Source of the DNA: Hofstenia miamia
Lineage: Eukaryota > Xenacoelomorpha > Acoela
DNA length: 64,000 nucleotides
Assembly: GCA_004352715.1 (NCBI GenBank)
Contig: SCFE01000012.1
Span: 3,038,374-3,102,373, forward strand
Reading direction: 5' to 3'
Shown: piece after piece, positions 9,908 through 21,550 of the stretch
Layout of the letters: each line of letters starts with the position of its first letter
How positions within the stretch are numbered: position 1 is the stretch's first letter
Made by a program: the position numbers and the translations under genes
Notes under the pieces: generated by a model
Databases searched by the model: none
Told to the model about the DNA's origin: nothing
Seen by the model: the letters and a program-made list of their open reading frames with translations, nothing else

Positions 9908-11303
9908 TTAAGTTGGAGTTTTGAAAATTTTAAAGAAAGCATTACGAAATATAGGGCCACTAAGGAAATAGAAAATAAAGTTTAAGGATGAATTTATGCT
10001 AGCTGAAAGATGAAGAAGTGCTTGAATTAATTGCAGAATTGCTTGATCATGCGTACTACTAACAGTAATGTTATAAAGCATAGAGTTCATTATAACACCA
10101 AACAACATTAGAATACAAAATGCTAAACAGTTAGATAATAGCATTGCTGTCAACCGCCTCTCTGTTGTATTATTGCTTTTGCTTTTTAAATAGTAAATAA
10201 AATAAGCATTGCAAAATGCAACAGATGCTAATGGTATTACAAGAAGAAATAAGGTTGCATGTATGTTTGTGTAATAGTATTTAAATGCAGAACTGGCTTT
10301 GAAAGTGCATTCTGAATTCATAATCTGAAAAAAATATAGGTTTGGTGACATTACTAGAGACGCAAGCAATGTTGCTGAAATGCTCATTTTGTAGGCTAGA
10401 GACGATGAGCTGTTTTGTTTGAACCAAATAGGAAAGCAAATTGCAATAGCACGATCAACTGCCAGTAACATCATGTGAAAGCCTGCGCAAAATTGAACTG
10501 CCCAAAGTTGAAACTTTATTATCTAAACAATTTTCATGATAGCAAAATTTAGTGGTTAACAACTCGCACTTATACGTCAGACGACCGATCTGAGACAATT
10601 AAATTCATCGCATTTTTAGTAAAAAAAAATTTAAAAAATGTTAATTTTTTTAAAAAAAAATTTAGAATATTATAAGTTTACTGTGAAAATGTTTAGCCAA
10701 AACACAGAATTCTCTTTAACTGCAAAAATCCTGAATTACTAATTTACCTTGGGTTCCTATAGCACTAACAGAATGCAAACTGCACTTTTTAAGTGATAAA
10801 TGCTGGGTGAACTTACACTCTATAAGTTTACCTGTTTAATTCACTTTCTGGTAAACATTGGGGAATTGCAAGTTTCCAGTTCACATCCTATAAATATATT
10901 TATTTATTTATATATTTACTTAGTTTTCTATTTTTTATTTTTTACAAGTATTTAAATTCCTTTGGGATAAATTTATGAATATTTTAAAATAATAATTAGC
11001 AGAGTAATATATGTGAGCATGTACCTTGCAGCTAAATGTGTTCCAGTTGAAAAGGTTGAAGCGAAAATATGCCGCTGCCTGAACCAATATTCCTCTTACA
11101 AGAACATTGAAGGTGTCCCACACAGCTAATAATTTTATTAATGTAATTGACGAGTTCTGTAGGGAAAACTGCTTTGCAGTTAAAATCGTGCAGCAGTTTA
11201 AAACACAGCCTACTGCTGTTATAATTACCCCACCGAGATTTGCATAATTGGATGCTTTAAACACCAAATAGTCTTCAATGTTTGAACCTTTAGTATAATT
11301 CAT
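9908..11303 (-). CDS. Rhodopsin-class (class A) GPCR, two exons
   Basis: Exon 1 is 11303-11025 (93 codons) and exon 2 is 10522-9908 (204 codons plus stop), giving 297 residues. Exon 1 holds an N-glycosylation sequon (NYT), TM1 with GCVLN (N36) and TM2 with LLAVWD (D63), and ends at C92-K93. Exon 2 completes TM3 to VDR (R117), then TM4, a conserved ECL2 cysteine (about C165), TM5, TM6 and TM7 with NSSLNFIFY. C92 to R117 is 25 residues, exactly the family spacing between C3.25 and R3.50, which supports the splice model. TM7 has phenylalanine in place of the NPxxY proline (N274-F-I-F-Y278), and TM6 lacks a CWxP motif. NSSxNF in TM7 recalls invertebrate peptide (FMRFamide/myosuppressin-like) receptors, but the ligand is not assignable. 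The cytoplasmic tail is only about 17 residues. It acts as a plasma-membrane receptor. Confidence 0.85.
10523..11024 (-). other. Phase-0 intron of the GPCR gene
   Basis: The donor reads CAAG|GTACAT at 11025/11024 and the acceptor TTGTTTAG|ATA at 10523/10522 on the minus strand. Both neighbouring codons are intact. The intron contains poly-T runs and part of a dispersed foldback sequence. A downstream alternative acceptor (GGGCAG) would shorten TM3 and spoil the 25-residue spacing. Confidence 0.8.
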
Positions 11304-12775
11304 CTTTAAATGTAAAGATTTGGTCCAAATTGCTAAATAAATTCTTTGAAATTTTACAATAACTTATAACTGCTCTTACAAGTAATTTTTAATTTTTTTT
11401 AAAATTGTATTTCTTGGAAATCTACAATATTCCAGAATAGTAAAATTTTTGTACATTTCATAATCTTTTTAAAGCACAAATTTACATAGAACCATATTTA
11501 TAGATTAATATTCAGCTACTATTTGCATTCTATATTATATTGCAATTAAAATTATTTACCATAAATTTAGGAAATTTATATTCAATTGATCACCAAGGAT
11601 ATAAATATTTAAATATTTTTATTATTTTCTCCAATTACTAGCAAAATTTTTATATTACAAGAAAAATAAGATTTCTTTTTACTTAATAACTCGAAATTAA
11701 CCCTATTTGATTTGAAGGAGGATTTCTTTCTCTCTCCCCTCCCTTTAAATTTTTCATCATTTTTCAAAATTTTGTGCTGCTTTCATAGTGTGTCTTGATG
11801 ACTTTTCTAACTTTCACTGAGACACACCCCCTGGTTAAAATTTTGTAAAAGTCGGCTTATTTTTTGTAAGGAATTGTATATTTTCAATTTTTTGAAAAAC
11901 ACTAATTATTATTGTTAGTGTGAAAAGTAATGTTATGCTAGATAGAAATTATAATTAATTCAATTATTTCCAACTGCTAAAACCAATATTTGATCCATTT
12001 CAAAAATTTTACAATAACGTCCTTATAAATATGAGAGTATCAAATTTTTGATAATTCCAAATTGATAGTGATAATATGAAAGGTTTCACTATAATATCAT
12101 AAATTAATCCAGAACTAGATAATAGACTGGAGGAAATTCCCACTTAAACATACATACAAACACACGACTGAGTAGTCAAAGAACGGCTCTGGTGAAAAAC
12201 ATTTAACCTAGTAGTAATATTTAATATGAATATTCAAAATATATCAATATATTATATGAAAAATTTTCAGTTAAAAGTTATTGATGTAGATCTTTATGTT
12301 TTAAACACTTTTCCAGTAATAAAACATATTTCAGTGATAACTTTTGTAGTTTTATAAAATTTACAACTTAAATTTGTGCTAGAAAAATTTAGAATTAATA
12401 TTTATAATACGATATTTTCGTTTATAGAAATTAACAAAAGCTAAGGAAATCGCTCTTTTTTGACTTAAATCATTTCTATGAAAAAATGGTGGGCCAATTT
12501 TTCTTTCAATCAAACTTCTTTCTTTTTGTATTTTAGAAACGAAAAGAATTATTTTTTCTATTTTTTAATGCATTAGAGTTACAAAATATCAACTAATTCT
12601 AACTAACACTGTCAAAGTTAATATTTTAGAAATTTGCAACAGCATGAAGTCAAATATTGAAAATACTTAGAAAGTGTTTAAACATTGAATTTTTAACAAA
12701 ATGTTGTAGAAAAGCAATATGTCGTATATGCTTATCCATTTTCATATGTATATANNNNNNNNNNNNNNNNNNNNN

Positions 12776-12811
<36 letters not shown>

Positions 12812-13698
12812 TTGAGGCTTTAGTATCACAATTACTATTATTAACAAAACATTAACTTGAAAAGCCAAATATAATCATAGAGTTTCAAGCAGGAAAATGC
12901 CAAAAAACCATAAATTTTTTCACAAAAAAATCCATCAAACACTACAAAACAAAAACTGCAAGAATATCCAAGTAGGCATTAAAAATTTTGTGCGACAATG
13001 TAACCTGTTCAGTTTATATGCACTTGCACTCGCTTTGCGATTGCGTCATGCATTTCACATACTAAATCAATGTTTTACATAAATAAGACCCATCACTATT
13101 GCAAAAGGTGTTTTCCCACTGCACGTTCTGATTTATGCAATTATTGCAACTTCTTTGGTATATTACATTGTTGCATGACTTTTTAGCATGATTTGGAGAA
13201 AATTAAAGGAAATATTAAAAATATAAGAACACTTGAAAATCTAAGTTTGTTATAATAATATGTCTCCTACCATATATTTGCAGAACTTTCGCAGTGATTT
13301 GCCTCCCATAATGAAATTTGCTTATTAATAAAAAATCCTAACAAACCCAACATTATATAAATTCATTTACAATTTTCACCTAAATCTGAAATTCATAGAT
13401 TAGTGATGATTTTGCCATCCATATTTTTATCAGTTATAATAATTTCAGCATATGAAAAATAAAAAATTGGAATTTTATTATCTATATTCAAATTTTACTG
13501 ATAGCTATGAATGCCTATTTATTTAATAAAAAGATTTGTATTTCCTAATACATTGTTAAACTTTTTTTAAATTTACAGTTTGTTAAAACAATAAAACCTT
13601 ACTTTAAATGGTAGAGGTGAAACACTTGCTAATCAAAGCAAATCAATATTTATATAGTTTAAGATAATAACAGCCTATCAGATAGCAAACAATTAATT
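11304..13698. other. Intergenic stretch, no gene seen
   Basis: A+T-rich sequence upstream of the GPCR. A TA microsatellite borders a 21-N gap (12755-12775). Short open frames near 12650 and 12897 lack any family signature. Confidence 0.5.
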
Positions 13699-14099
13699 TT
13701 ATATTTCATACTCATTTGATTCGCTGGTTATTTGAACAGAATGATACAAGAAAGCTTGACTTAGAAATAAGTAATCCACATATTTAAGCATTAAACATAA
13801 AATATAAATGCTTGATACATTGTCCACTTCATAGTCATCCAATGCTTGTACATACTGATTAATCTCAAAATTCATTAAATCTGATGACTTCATCAAAATT
13901 AGTGATGACATCCACATAATTTTACATTTGTGTAAATTCCTTCCAACAGTTGGGGAGTGAAAAAAACAAAATTAAGTTTAGAGGTTATCTTCTGTAGAAT
14001 GACAATAGATAATGGATGTTTAAAAATTCCTTGCATATCGCGACCATATATTATTTTTTGTTCACGTTTGGCATGGTTTTTTGTAGAATGAATTGACAA
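13699..14099 (-). other. Two overlapping short open frames, unidentified
   Basis: A 66-codon and a 72-codon frame overlap by about 19 bases in different phases on the minus strand. They could be remnants of one sequence with a frameshift, or chance. The second is acidic with leucine/tyrosine-rich stretches (YILCLMLKYVDYLFL). No family is recognised. Confidence 0.15.
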
Positions 14100-14757
14100 T
14101 TCTGTTTTCTGTGATAAACGGGAAAATTTAAAAAATAATTAATCAAATAATTTCGAAAATGCTTTCCGTATGTAGGGGAAGGTAACTAGTAAGACACAAG
14201 CCATGGGTTAACAGAATATATTTATACTTATCAACACTTGCCAAAAGGCCCTAAAAACTGTATACTATGAACGCCGGTGTAAAATTATAATTTTTTGATA
14301 AACGCCAATTATAGACCAATACAGAGTAAGGAATATTGAATCCCTCTCTATCTGAGGGGCGGATTAACTTGATATGCTACCACTAATCCTAGTTAGATAG
14401 TAAGTGAAATCAAATATAAACTTGCCCTTCAATTTAAAACCTGTTTAGGTGAAGCTTTCACATATGCAAGCATCACATGCATAGCAAAATGTACTCTTGT
14501 TCTTTCAATTTCCACTGATTGCAGGCCTATATCCATAATACATCCAATTTCGAAAATTATGGCGAAGCTTGAATAAAGACAGTTTGGCGTCATTCCACAA
14601 AGATCCATTTTTTCTACTTTGTTAAGTATTACACAGGAACGGTTTGAATAACTTGAGTCTAAGCATGCATGTATTAAACTTTTCGGTTTTATTTCAAGAA
14701 CTAGTTACACTATGTATTGTATTATTCTGCATTTGAGCCAAAGCGTGAAACTTCTTT

Positions 14758-15156
14758 GTGATACTCCTCAATCATGAAAAATCCAAATGCGGATGGGCGA
14801 TTTGTAGTAGTGAATATGAGTCACAAGCACAATTATTTGGTTTATCAGTAATGGACTGTTTCAATGGAAATCAAATGCATTTAAACTTAGAGAAGACTAA
14901 AGAGCTCACCGTGTTTGAAATTCAAAATTCCTACTTTATCTTGTCGTATGAAAGTCCTATGCCACACATTAGGGTTGAAATTAATAATCCCGAATGTCCT
15001 TTACATCATTTCGTTCGAGATGGTAAATGTGTAAAACACAATTTCAGGCATTCCCGTGTAAGTTCTAAGCACGTCCGTAATAACAGAATGCACAGTAGGC
15101 TTGTTCAAATGATCAAACCAGTTTTCTTCACATTTGACAACAGAATATACTCTTAA
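14758..15156 (+). CDS. Possible exon of unknown protein (132 codons)
   Basis: The frame is open for 132 codons but begins with GTG rather than ATG, and a stop lies just upstream. If real it is an internal or 3' exon. Composition is balanced, with cysteines in a pattern like a secreted domain (CPLHHFVRDGKCVKHNF). No family is recognised and no clear acceptor precedes the frame; a possible one is TTTGTAG| about 50 bases in. Confidence 0.3.
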   Translation: MILLNHEKSKCGWAICSSEYESQAQLFGLSVMDCFNGNQMHLNLEKTKELTVFEIQNSYFILSYESPMPHIRVEINNPECPLHHFVRDGKCVKHNFRHSRVSSKHVRNNRMHSRLVQMIKPVFFTFDNRIYS

Positions 15157-15275
15157 AATGTCGAACATGCAAGGAGATAAGAATCCGTGGTATCGCACGC
15201 TTGAAATTTTTTCTCGGTAAAGTTATTGTAAACCTGAATCAAATGATATATTCTGGGGATTAAATCATAATCTAG

Positions 15276-15279
<4 letters not shown>

Positions 15280-15309
<30 letters not shown>
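15280..15309. repeat. (TA)n microsatellite
   Basis: Perfect TA run just before a segment that is duplicated across the next gap. Confidence 0.95.
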
Positions 15310-15311
<2 letters not shown>

Positions 15312-15397
15312 TGTTTTAATAATTGATACATCCAAGAAATTTAAAGATTGATCATTTTCTAATATTTGAAACAAAGCTCTATGTTAAACCAACTAAA
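15312..15397. repeat. 86-bp segment duplicated on both sides of a gap (left copy)
   Basis: Identical to 16381-16466. Because the two copies abut the same N run and both follow TA repeats, an unmerged overlap is more likely than a biological duplication. Confidence 0.85.
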
Positions 15398-16369
15398 NNN
15401 NNNNNNNNNNNNNNNNNNNNNNNNNNNNNNNNNNNNNNNNNNNNNNNNNNNNNNNNNNNNNNNNNNNNNNNNNNNNNNNNNNNNNNNNNNNNNNNNNNNN
15501 NNNNNNNNNNNNNNNNNNNNNNNNNNNNNNNNNNNNNNNNNNNNNNNNNNNNNNNNNNNNNNNNNNNNNNNNNNNNNNNNNNNNNNNNNNNNNNNNNNNN
15601 NNNNNNNNNNNNNNNNNNNNNNNNNNNNNNNNNNNNNNNNNNNNNNNNNNNNNNNNNNNNNNNNNNNNNNNNNNNNNNNNNNNNNNNNNNNNNNNNNNNN
15701 NNNNNNNNNNNNNNNNNNNNNNNNNNNNNNNNNNNNNNNNNNNNNNNNNNNNNNNNNNNNNNNNNNNNNNNNNNNNNNNNNNNNNNNNNNNNNNNNNNNN
15801 NNNNNNNNNNNNNNNNNNNNNNNNNNNNNNNNNNNNNNNNNNNNNNNNNNNNNNNNNNNNNNNNNNNNNNNNNNNNNNNNNNNNNNNNNNNNNNNNNNNN
15901 NNNNNNNNNNNNNNNNNNNNNNNNNNNNNNNNNNNNNNNNNNNNNNNNNNNNNNNNNNNNNNNNNNNNNNNNNNNNNNNNNNNNNNNNNNNNNNNNNNNN
16001 NNNNNNNNNNNNNNNNNNNNNNNNNNNNNNNNNNNNNNNNNNNNNNNNNNNNNNNNNNNNNNNNNNNNNNNNNNNNNNNNNNNNNNNNNNNNNNNNNNNN
16101 NNNNNNNNNNNNNNNNNNNNNNNNNNNNNNNNNNNNNNNNNNNNNNNNNNNNNNNNNNNNNNNNNNNNNNNNNNNNNNNNNNNNNNNNNNNNNNNNNNNN
16201 NNNNNNNNNNNNNNNNNNNNNNNNNNNNNNNNNNNNNNNNNNNNNNNNNNNNNNNNNNNNNNNNNNNNNNNNNNNNNNNNNNNNNNNNNNNNNNNNNNNN
16301 NNNNNNNNNNNNNNNNNNNNNNNNNNNNNNNNNNNNNNNNNNNNNNNNNNNNNNNNNNNNNNNNNNNNN
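15398..16369. other. Assembly gap (N)
   Basis: 972 N. The right side starts in a TA microsatellite. Confidence 0.98.
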
Positions 16370-16380
16370 TATATATATAT

Positions 16381-16466
16381 TGTTTTAATAATTGATACAT
16401 CCAAGAAATTTAAAGATTGATCATTTTCTAATATTTGAAACAAAGCTCTATGTTAAACCAACTAAA
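16381..16466. repeat. 86-bp gap-flanking duplicate (right copy)
   Basis: Same sequence as the left copy at 15312-15397. Confidence 0.85.
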
Positions 16467-16639
16467 ACAAATCAAATGAAGAAACAAATTTAAAGCAATT
16501 ATATTGGAAACTTCCACTCAAATGACAAAATAAAAGTGTTAAAATCAAGAATGTAGAAATTTAATTTAAAGTTAAATAAATCGAGAATAACACTAGTATT
16601 AACAAATATTTTAATAAACAAAGATCATGTAGCAAAGCT

Positions 16640-17013
16640 GCTGTCTTCTTCATTTATTTGCAAATATACTTGTGAAGATTGTCAACAATCTTACATCGGA
16701 GAGACACGCAGATATTTTGCTACAAGAATTCATGAACATCTATCAGGACATCTAAACTCAGGAATTCACCAGCATCAACATTGAATTAAGAAAGAAAATT
16801 TTGAAATATTACTTAAAACTAATTATCCATTAATTGCAGAATCAATATACATCATGAAAGAAATCAAATCAAATTTAATGAACAAACAAAAAAATTATTA
16901 TAACATTAATATTTATTTTAGTGAGTGCAATATATATATCATTTAAGTGTAGTTAATTTTAAATATGTTTCCTTTCAAATTTGTTTGATAAAGATTTTAA
17001 ATCGACACCGGTC
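16640..17013 (+). mobile_element. Penelope-like element 3' end (GIY-YIG endonuclease relic)
   Basis: Translation on the plus strand gives CKYTCEDCQQSYIGETRR, then ATRIHEH, then ENFEILLKTN and a final NLMNKQ. This is the zinc-finger plus GIY-YIG endonuclease that ends Penelope-like retroelement proteins: the C-x3-C-x2-C knuckle, YIGET, R-x3-R-x3-EH, and a closing N-x3-Q. One in-frame TGA (after HQHQH) shows decay. The reverse transcriptase half would lie upstream, in or beyond the gap. The downstream tail matches a second copy at 37451-37672. Confidence 0.75.
16984..17013 (+). ncRNA. Possible decayed hammerhead ribozyme core in Penelope-like tail
   Basis: TTGATAAA, a small perfect hairpin (GATTT-T-AAATC), GACA, then CCGGTC follow the order of a hammerhead: CUGAUGA, stem II, GAAA, short stem III, cleavage triplet GUC. 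Penelope-like elements are known to carry hammerheads in their terminal repeats. Two core positions deviate here, while the second copy at 37639-37672 keeps GAAAC. Activity is doubtful. Confidence 0.35.
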
Positions 17014-17536
17014 GTATTTATCAAGCACATCTAAATAATCAGGACGTAACAATTCAAAAAGGTAGAAAATAGTTGAAAGCCCAAATTATAGTAATCGAAA
17101 TAGAATTCAAGGCAGTACGTACTGTTTTTTAGTATTTGATAAGCAAAATAGACTACAAATACAATATTTACGAAGTAAGCTGTAATAATGAATAATAAAA
17201 GTATTAAGTGGTTATTTTTTCATATTTTATAATATAAATATGCTTCAAATCAAATATGTAAAAAATAAAATATAATAAATTATAACAAAATTTACATTAA
17301 CGAAACTTTGTTAATTTTTTTTTAATTCAGGCAGACTTGTATGTCTATATTTAGTTGTGATATTATTCATTATTATTGTGTTGCATTTAATATTTTTTGG
17401 TTTTAGTTGTGCATTTGAATAAAACCTTTACGAACGCTTAGGTTTTCACTTTTTTAGAAATTAATTCCTTTGAAAAATAATTGGAGTGTGTTCAGGCGTG
17501 TCAATTTCAAAATAAACATTAAGAATTTCCAATAAC
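17014..17536. other. Intergenic stretch, no gene seen
   Basis: A+T-rich with no recognisable content. Confidence 0.5.
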
Positions 17537-18454
17537 TTAGAAACATATTGGTGGCAAGACTTTTTTGTACATTTGATGAAGAATATGACAGCACAATAAA
17601 ATCATCAACGTTGATTTTGGCTCGATGAGATTTCCCTTATTAAGATTTTTTTGAAATTCATTCTCAATTCTCTCACTAATATTGATTTGTGAATTTTTAA
17701 AAGTAAAAAATCCAGCTATGTAATTGAACGTGTAGATTTCTTTAAAATTCTGTGTATAACGAATATACAATAAATTACAATATAAGACCTATTATTTTCA
17801 TCTATTGAGAGTTTACAAAATGTATATTTGGAAATATTTACAATAGTATTAATTTCAGAAATTTCAAGACTATTTAAAAGATTGCAAATTTTTTCGGAAG
17901 CCCGTAGAACTAGATTTTCCGTTAACTATTTTCCACGAATCAATTTCGATGAATTTATTTGTTCCCACTTCATATGGAAAGCTGCACTTTAATGAGACTA
18001 AAGTATATGATAAGAAACTAAGGGAAAGACACGTATGTGTTAATTTTGAAGATCTTAAGACCAAATTTGTTTCCATTTTGTACAAACAGGGAAGAACATT
18101 ACAATCAGCACAAAAATTCATTCTCACCATTGAAATCCTTAAATATTGAAAAAAATTGATACTAACTTTATGGTTGTCTGCGCAAATGGCATTACAGAAC
18201 AGCTTTCTAACTTAAAATGTAAAAAACTCAGAGTATAAACAATATAATGCCAAAACACACTTAGATCCCCCACGTACAAAGCGAATCATGATTGGCTTGA
18301 TAGAAATCTCATCAATTACAATTAGAACCTGTTCTTGACAATCACTTAGATTTTCACACAAATTTGTCTTTATTTCTTTAGTATCCAAACTTATTTTTGA
18401 AAAATTGAAAATGTTTTGAACGCATTTTATGCTTGGTAGAAACAAAAATTTCAC
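17537..18454 (-). pseudogene. P-element/THAP9-like transposase relic
   Basis: On the minus strand the pieces appear in the order of P/THAP9 transposases. From about 18454: LPSIKCVQNIF, then QVLIVIDEISIKP (the catalytic-domain DE region). Near 18150 comes HKVSINFFQYLRIS, then RSSKLTHTCL, then FIEIDSWKIVNGKSSSTGF (the F-x-W-x-N region with gained spacing), and finally NKGNLIEPKSTLMIL near 17620. Stops and frame breaks separate the blocks. The THAP zinc finger is not found upstream. Identification rests on recalled family motifs. A plus-strand frame at 17949-18149 overlaps and is taken as a shadow. Confidence 0.6.
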
Positions 18455-19330
18455 AAAATTACTATATGCACACGAGAAATTTGTATAGATTTACCAAAAG
18501 ATCGAAATGGTGAATATACTTAGGTTTAACTGTAAAGCACTTTACCTGATCCTTAACAAACTCTATTTTTGCGTTGTCAGCGTGCTATCGAGTCTCTGGG
18601 AAAAAAAATGTTTTCTATCAATACTCCGTCATTTACTTGAAAATTAAGACCGAAGTTTTTGGATTTGTGCCAATTGACTAAAACTGTATATTTCTAAAGA
18701 TTGACTGTTTTACTAGAGGTTTACAATGAAAGAGAAAGTTTTAACCATCTCTAAAAAAATTTTAAATATAATATCTTGCCTTCAATATTTTTAATGCAAA
18801 TTCAGAATAAAGGTTTGCGTAAATTTAGGCTTCATCCATTTATAATTAATTTCCATTTTTGTGGAATTCTCACATCTTAGCACTTATGAAATGCACCAAA
18901 CCAGCTTAAGTGCTTTCCATTAGCTAAAGGGAATATATTAATGTATATTTAGTATGTCCTTGGAATATATATATATATATAAATATTAATATACAACCAT
19001 GCTTTGTAAGTAGTGCAAGTTGCAGATCTTGGTTATATTTTATTCATTTAGGGAATTCGAGTATGATATAACTATCAGAAACTCAAAAATTACTCTTTAT
19101 TTACGAAAGGAAATGACCTTCTTCAATGCTTGTATACTAATGATTTTCACGAGAATTTCTTATGACAAAAAAGCACTTTGTTAGCGAACAAAAATATCAA
19201 TTCAAGGATAAGCAATCACATAAAAATATGTTGAGTTATGAATCAATTTGGCTTAAACAAATTTGAAAACATAGACTGCTTCGATTTTATCGAAACCATT
19301 ATAGATGTTTTTTAATAGGCTTTTTACAAA
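18455..19330. other. Intergenic stretch, no gene seen
   Basis: Includes a short TA tract near 18965. A THAP domain was looked for here and not recognised. Confidence 0.45.
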
Positions 19331-19331
19331 A

Positions 19332-19366
<35 letters not shown>
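19332..19366. repeat. (TA)n microsatellite
   Basis: Perfect TA run. Confidence 0.95.
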
Positions 19367-19369
<3 letters not shown>

Positions 19370-19669
19370 CGCTTTTTGCTATGGAAAATGCAAAAACCTT
19401 ACATTTAGGGTGAATCACACTTTTTCCCCAAAAACCTATTTTTGGCCATTGCTTCCGCAGTATTCATTCGAAATTAAATATATTTACCATGGGGATATGC
19501 AAAATTTCAAAGATTTATGTTTGGAAACGCGGTCATGATAAGGTTTTAAAAAAACATTTAGCGGGAGATATAAATCGGCATATAGAAAGCCTTGTTTGAG
19601 ATCCTGAGGGTCAATGAATTACCACTGCTGGATCAAATCACTTTCTGAAGCAAATTAATGCATCTTGTC

Positions 19670-19860
19670 CCAAGTCCAAGGAAGTTTTAGAATTTATGAC
19701 AAATAAAAGAGTTATACTTCTGCCCGATTACCCAGATTTCAATCTGATTGAGAATATACATGGAATCAGTTAAAAGGAATGGCATATAATCGTAAGATTA
19801 CACATATAATTGATCAATGGTCAGTAATAATGGACGAATATTTTATCATTCCTGATTGGT
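19670..19860 (+). pseudogene. Tc1/IS630-type transposase C-terminal fragment
   Basis: The plus strand encodes KRVILLPDYPDFNLIEN, matching the 'P-x-x-N-x-IEN' block that supplies the last acidic residue of the DDE triad in Tc1-like transposases. One base is out of frame right after, and the following frame reads WNQLKGMAYNRKITHIIDQW, as expected for the W-x-x-LK continuation. The upstream part is not recognisable. It sits against a long TA tract, the usual Tc1 target. Confidence 0.65.
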
Positions 19861-19865
19861 AAATT

Positions 19866-19902
19866 TCTATATATACATGTATATATATATATATATATAT
19901 AC

Positions 19903-19952
<50 letters not shown>

Positions 19953-19967
19953 GTATATATATATATA
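19866..19967. repeat. Long interrupted (TA)n microsatellite
   Basis: About 100 bp of TA with single TG/CG interruptions. Confidence 0.95.
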
Positions 19968-21550
19968 ATTATCAAAACAAAAACAATGCTTACAGTCTTC
20001 TTTGGCTGTTGTCTAATGCTATGGACAAATAAGCAATTTCTGCAATTTATACTACAATGCACTGACCGATATAAAATATTTTGATATTAGCTGTTGCTTT
20101 ATATTGACCCACAAATGCTAAATTGTCCATATATACGCTTATACCGCTTGCCACTTTCAAAGAGCAACTAACGCCAAGACGTTATAAATAACACTAAAAA
20201 ATCGTTCACTTTTCAAATTTTAATATCGTAACATAAACAACAGCCTAATTCAGTAGCCATTCAAATCAAACGTGAATAAACAGGTATGTGTCTAGTACCT
20301 GAAATTTAAGCACAGACTTAACTCAGAGGTGGAATTAGGGCTAGTTCAAAATCAATCACTAATCTATAATGTAAGACATTTTGCAATATTTATTCATATA
20401 AATTAAGAATCACTTTTCAAAAAAATTATTGCTTGATGTTTGGTCATACGGTTCATAATGTATACACTGCAAACATGTGCCTAGGCAATAGAAATGTGGT
20501 GAGCTGTAACAGCGTATCCTACTAACTTAATAGGATAACAATTATTGTCCCCCTCCCTAAATCTATTTTTGAATTAAAATTCGTGGTTGTAATTTAGCAA
20601 ACATTTTGTTGCCTACTAAGCTAAATTTTCATGCTAATTCTTCTACTGTTGCAAAAGTATGTTGTACATACTCCAAATTTCCAGACTATCACAATAACTA
20701 ATTAATTAAGTCTACACTATTGTATGAATCATCATATTTGAATATCCTCAGCTTCTGCCAGGATGCAAGGCTTTATGTTCTGCTATTAAGTGAATTAATT
20801 TGATACCATCATCATGCTATAGAAACCAAGTATTTACATTGTTTGTAAGCTAAAAGACCTAATTAGCCAAAATATTACAAAAATTTAGTACAGTTAAACA
20901 ATTTTAAGGATGTGACTTCAATTCAATTGTGATTTTAAAATGAATTTATTATTTGAAAAATATACATTAGTTATTGAAAATTTTCATATGATAATGACTG
21001 TATACAGAAGTTACTACTTGAATTCATCAGGTACACCTCTCTCTATCTGGCGTGTTTTATATATTTTGGCGATTAATTTCTCATATCGAATCACAATTGC
21101 TCGCACAGTCTTACTAGCCATAATATACTGCTCAATATTTATTAAATTTGCAGTATAATATACTTGTATAATTTGAGGTCAATTGGAAACCCAAGGAGCC
21201 TAAAAATATTTATTCATTCCAAATCATTTCATTTTGCAGAATTTCATTGATTGCTTCAATGGTTGTCACAATACATTTAATCTCAATGTGCTTATTAATA
21301 TATTTGAAACTTCTTAGGGAGAGATTGCTTTTATATCTTTGTATTTTCGAATTTCTGCGAATTCATCAAATTTATGATTGCATTTAATGTTAATTTATAG
21401 AATAAACTACACAACAGCCTCTATAAGAAAAATGTTTAAGATTTTTAAATGCATTTATTGCAATAAGCATCTACTAAAAAATGCACAGGATTTATAAAAA
21501 GCATTTCCTAGTACTTTGTAGTGATGTGTTGATGAAAAACATCTTATTTC
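19968..21550. other. Intergenic stretch, no gene seen
   Basis: No element or gene recognised; a 72-codon hydrophobic frame at 20940-21158 has no family signature. Confidence 0.45.

Noticed and set aside
15323-16443. Long open frames of 335-413 codons (also at 37635-38801, 45488-46658, 62227-63638)
   Set aside because: They consist almost entirely of N with a few TA-derived YIYIY residues at the edges.
17949-18149. Plus-strand 66-codon frame (NLFVPTSYGKLHF...)
   Set aside because: It overlaps minus-strand blocks that fit the P-like transposase order; no family fits the plus strand.
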